Below are positions 63,679-64,000 of a stretch of DNA of 64,000 nucleotides, piece by piece. The translations under genes and the position numbers were made by a program. A model generated the notes under the pieces. The model was given only the letters and a program-made list of their open reading frames with translations, was not told the origin of the DNA and did no database searches. How positions within the stretch are numbered: the stretch's first letter is position 1; each line of letters starts with the position of its first letter. Origin of the DNA: Pontibacter populi (GTDB lineage: Bacteria; Bacteroidota; Bacteroidia; Cytophagales; Hymenobacteraceae); contig NZ_JAHWXQ010000005.1 in the NCBI RefSeq assembly GCF_019336435.1, forward strand, positions 186,001 through 250,000, given 5' to 3'.

Positions 63679-64000
63679 TTGAAAATACTCCAAGTATTAA
63701 ACCATTACTTGCCTTACCAGGTTGCCGGAACGGAAGTATATACCTCATTACTATCCAAGTACTTGCATCAGCAGGGTATAATCGTAAAAGTTGTTATACC
63801 TAATTATGGTGCTTCAGGAAATGCGTTATATGTACATGAATATATTCCAGTAATTGCCTACGCTGAACCGTCTGAGGTAGACAGATCCCTGATTATGGGC
63901 CTAAGAAAGCCAGATGGTCTTAAATATTTTGAAGAGCTTCTGGTACAGGAACAACCCAATATAGTACATTTTCACGAGCTTGCAGGCAGCAACGGTGTAA
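63679..64000 (+). CDS. glycosyltransferase family 4, 5' part (runs off the window)
   Basis: The open frame begins at TTG (63679) with KILQVLNHYLPYQVAGTEVY, the standard opening of a GT-B glycosyltransferase with its Gly-containing acceptor loop. It runs uninterrupted to base 64000 (107 codons), reaching IVHFHELAGSNGV. No in-frame ATG is better placed. Base composition is less AT-rich than the preceding genes, which may mark the edge of the acquired block. The substrate is unknown. Confidence 0.85.
   Translation, partial: MKILQVLNHYLPYQVAGTEVYTSLLSKYLHQQGIIVKVVIPNYGASGNALYVHEYIPVIAYAEPSEVDRSLIMGLRKPDGLKYFEELLVQEQPNIVHFHELAGSNGV

Noticed and set aside
1..64000. tRNA, rRNA, insertion sequence or integrase genes
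   Set aside because: No cloverleaf-like segments, transposase motifs (DDE) or tyrosine recombinase signatures were recognised in any gap or frame.

Overview
The window looks like a chromosomal segment of a Bacteroidota bacterium, most likely Cytophagales/Hymenobacteraceae (Pontibacter-like). The evidence is an S46 dipeptidyl-peptidase, a DUF3127 protein, a fused CcoN-CcoO cbb3 oxidase, promoter elements resembling the Bacteroidota -7 consensus TAnnTTTG, few Shine-Dalgarno sequences, and a Wza/Wzc plus Wzm/Wzt export locus. The genus is inference; no rRNA or tRNA gene was seen.

Layout. 1-12 kb: housekeeping and stress genes in short units (partial S46 peptidase, DUF1232, SRPBCC, DinB, PhoH, MORN-like, AlbA_2, DUF3127, isoaspartyl peptidase convergent with cyanophycinase, DUF892 ferritin-like protein, M1 peptidase). 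12-16.4 kb: an L,D-transpeptidase and a cupredoxin lipoprotein, a 600-bp gap with an inverted pair of DnaA-box-like sites, an XRE regulator and a cysteine-rich Crp/Fnr regulator. 16.7-27 kb: a complete cbb3-type oxidase locus (ccoI, ccoS, ccoNO fusion, ccoQ, ccoP, ccoG, ccoH, a TauE/SafE-like protein) and a solo cyclic-nucleotide-binding protein. 27-40 kb: a multi-PAS hybrid kinase, a sigma-54 response regulator, DUF1206, a CoA transferase, a DUF4136 lipoprotein, a Kef-type antiporter, an HD phosphohydrolase and an outer-membrane protein. 40-64 kb: a surface polysaccharide locus: Wza, Wzc, Fcl, Gmd, Wzm, Wzt, an aminotransferase, an ATP-grasp-like protein, two methyltransferases and thirteen glycosyltransferase-type genes, the last cut by the window end.

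Two patterns stand out. First, four promoters in the oxidase region share one 65-bp architecture: two TGAY-N4-RTCA (Fnr-like) boxes exactly 22 bp apart, then 23 bp, then a TAnnTTTG-like -7 element. This predicts a class-II activated regulon, perhaps run by the Crp/Fnr protein at 15.65 kb. Second, the 7-mer AACTATA/TATAGTT, often as the palindrome AACTATAGTT, is iterated at roughly 25-30 copies per 10 kb from 1 to 40 kb, inside genes and between them. It falls to background in the AT-rich glycosyltransferase block (48-63.5 kb). The motif therefore behaves as a genomic signature, and the glycan block looks horizontally acquired. All counts are by eye.
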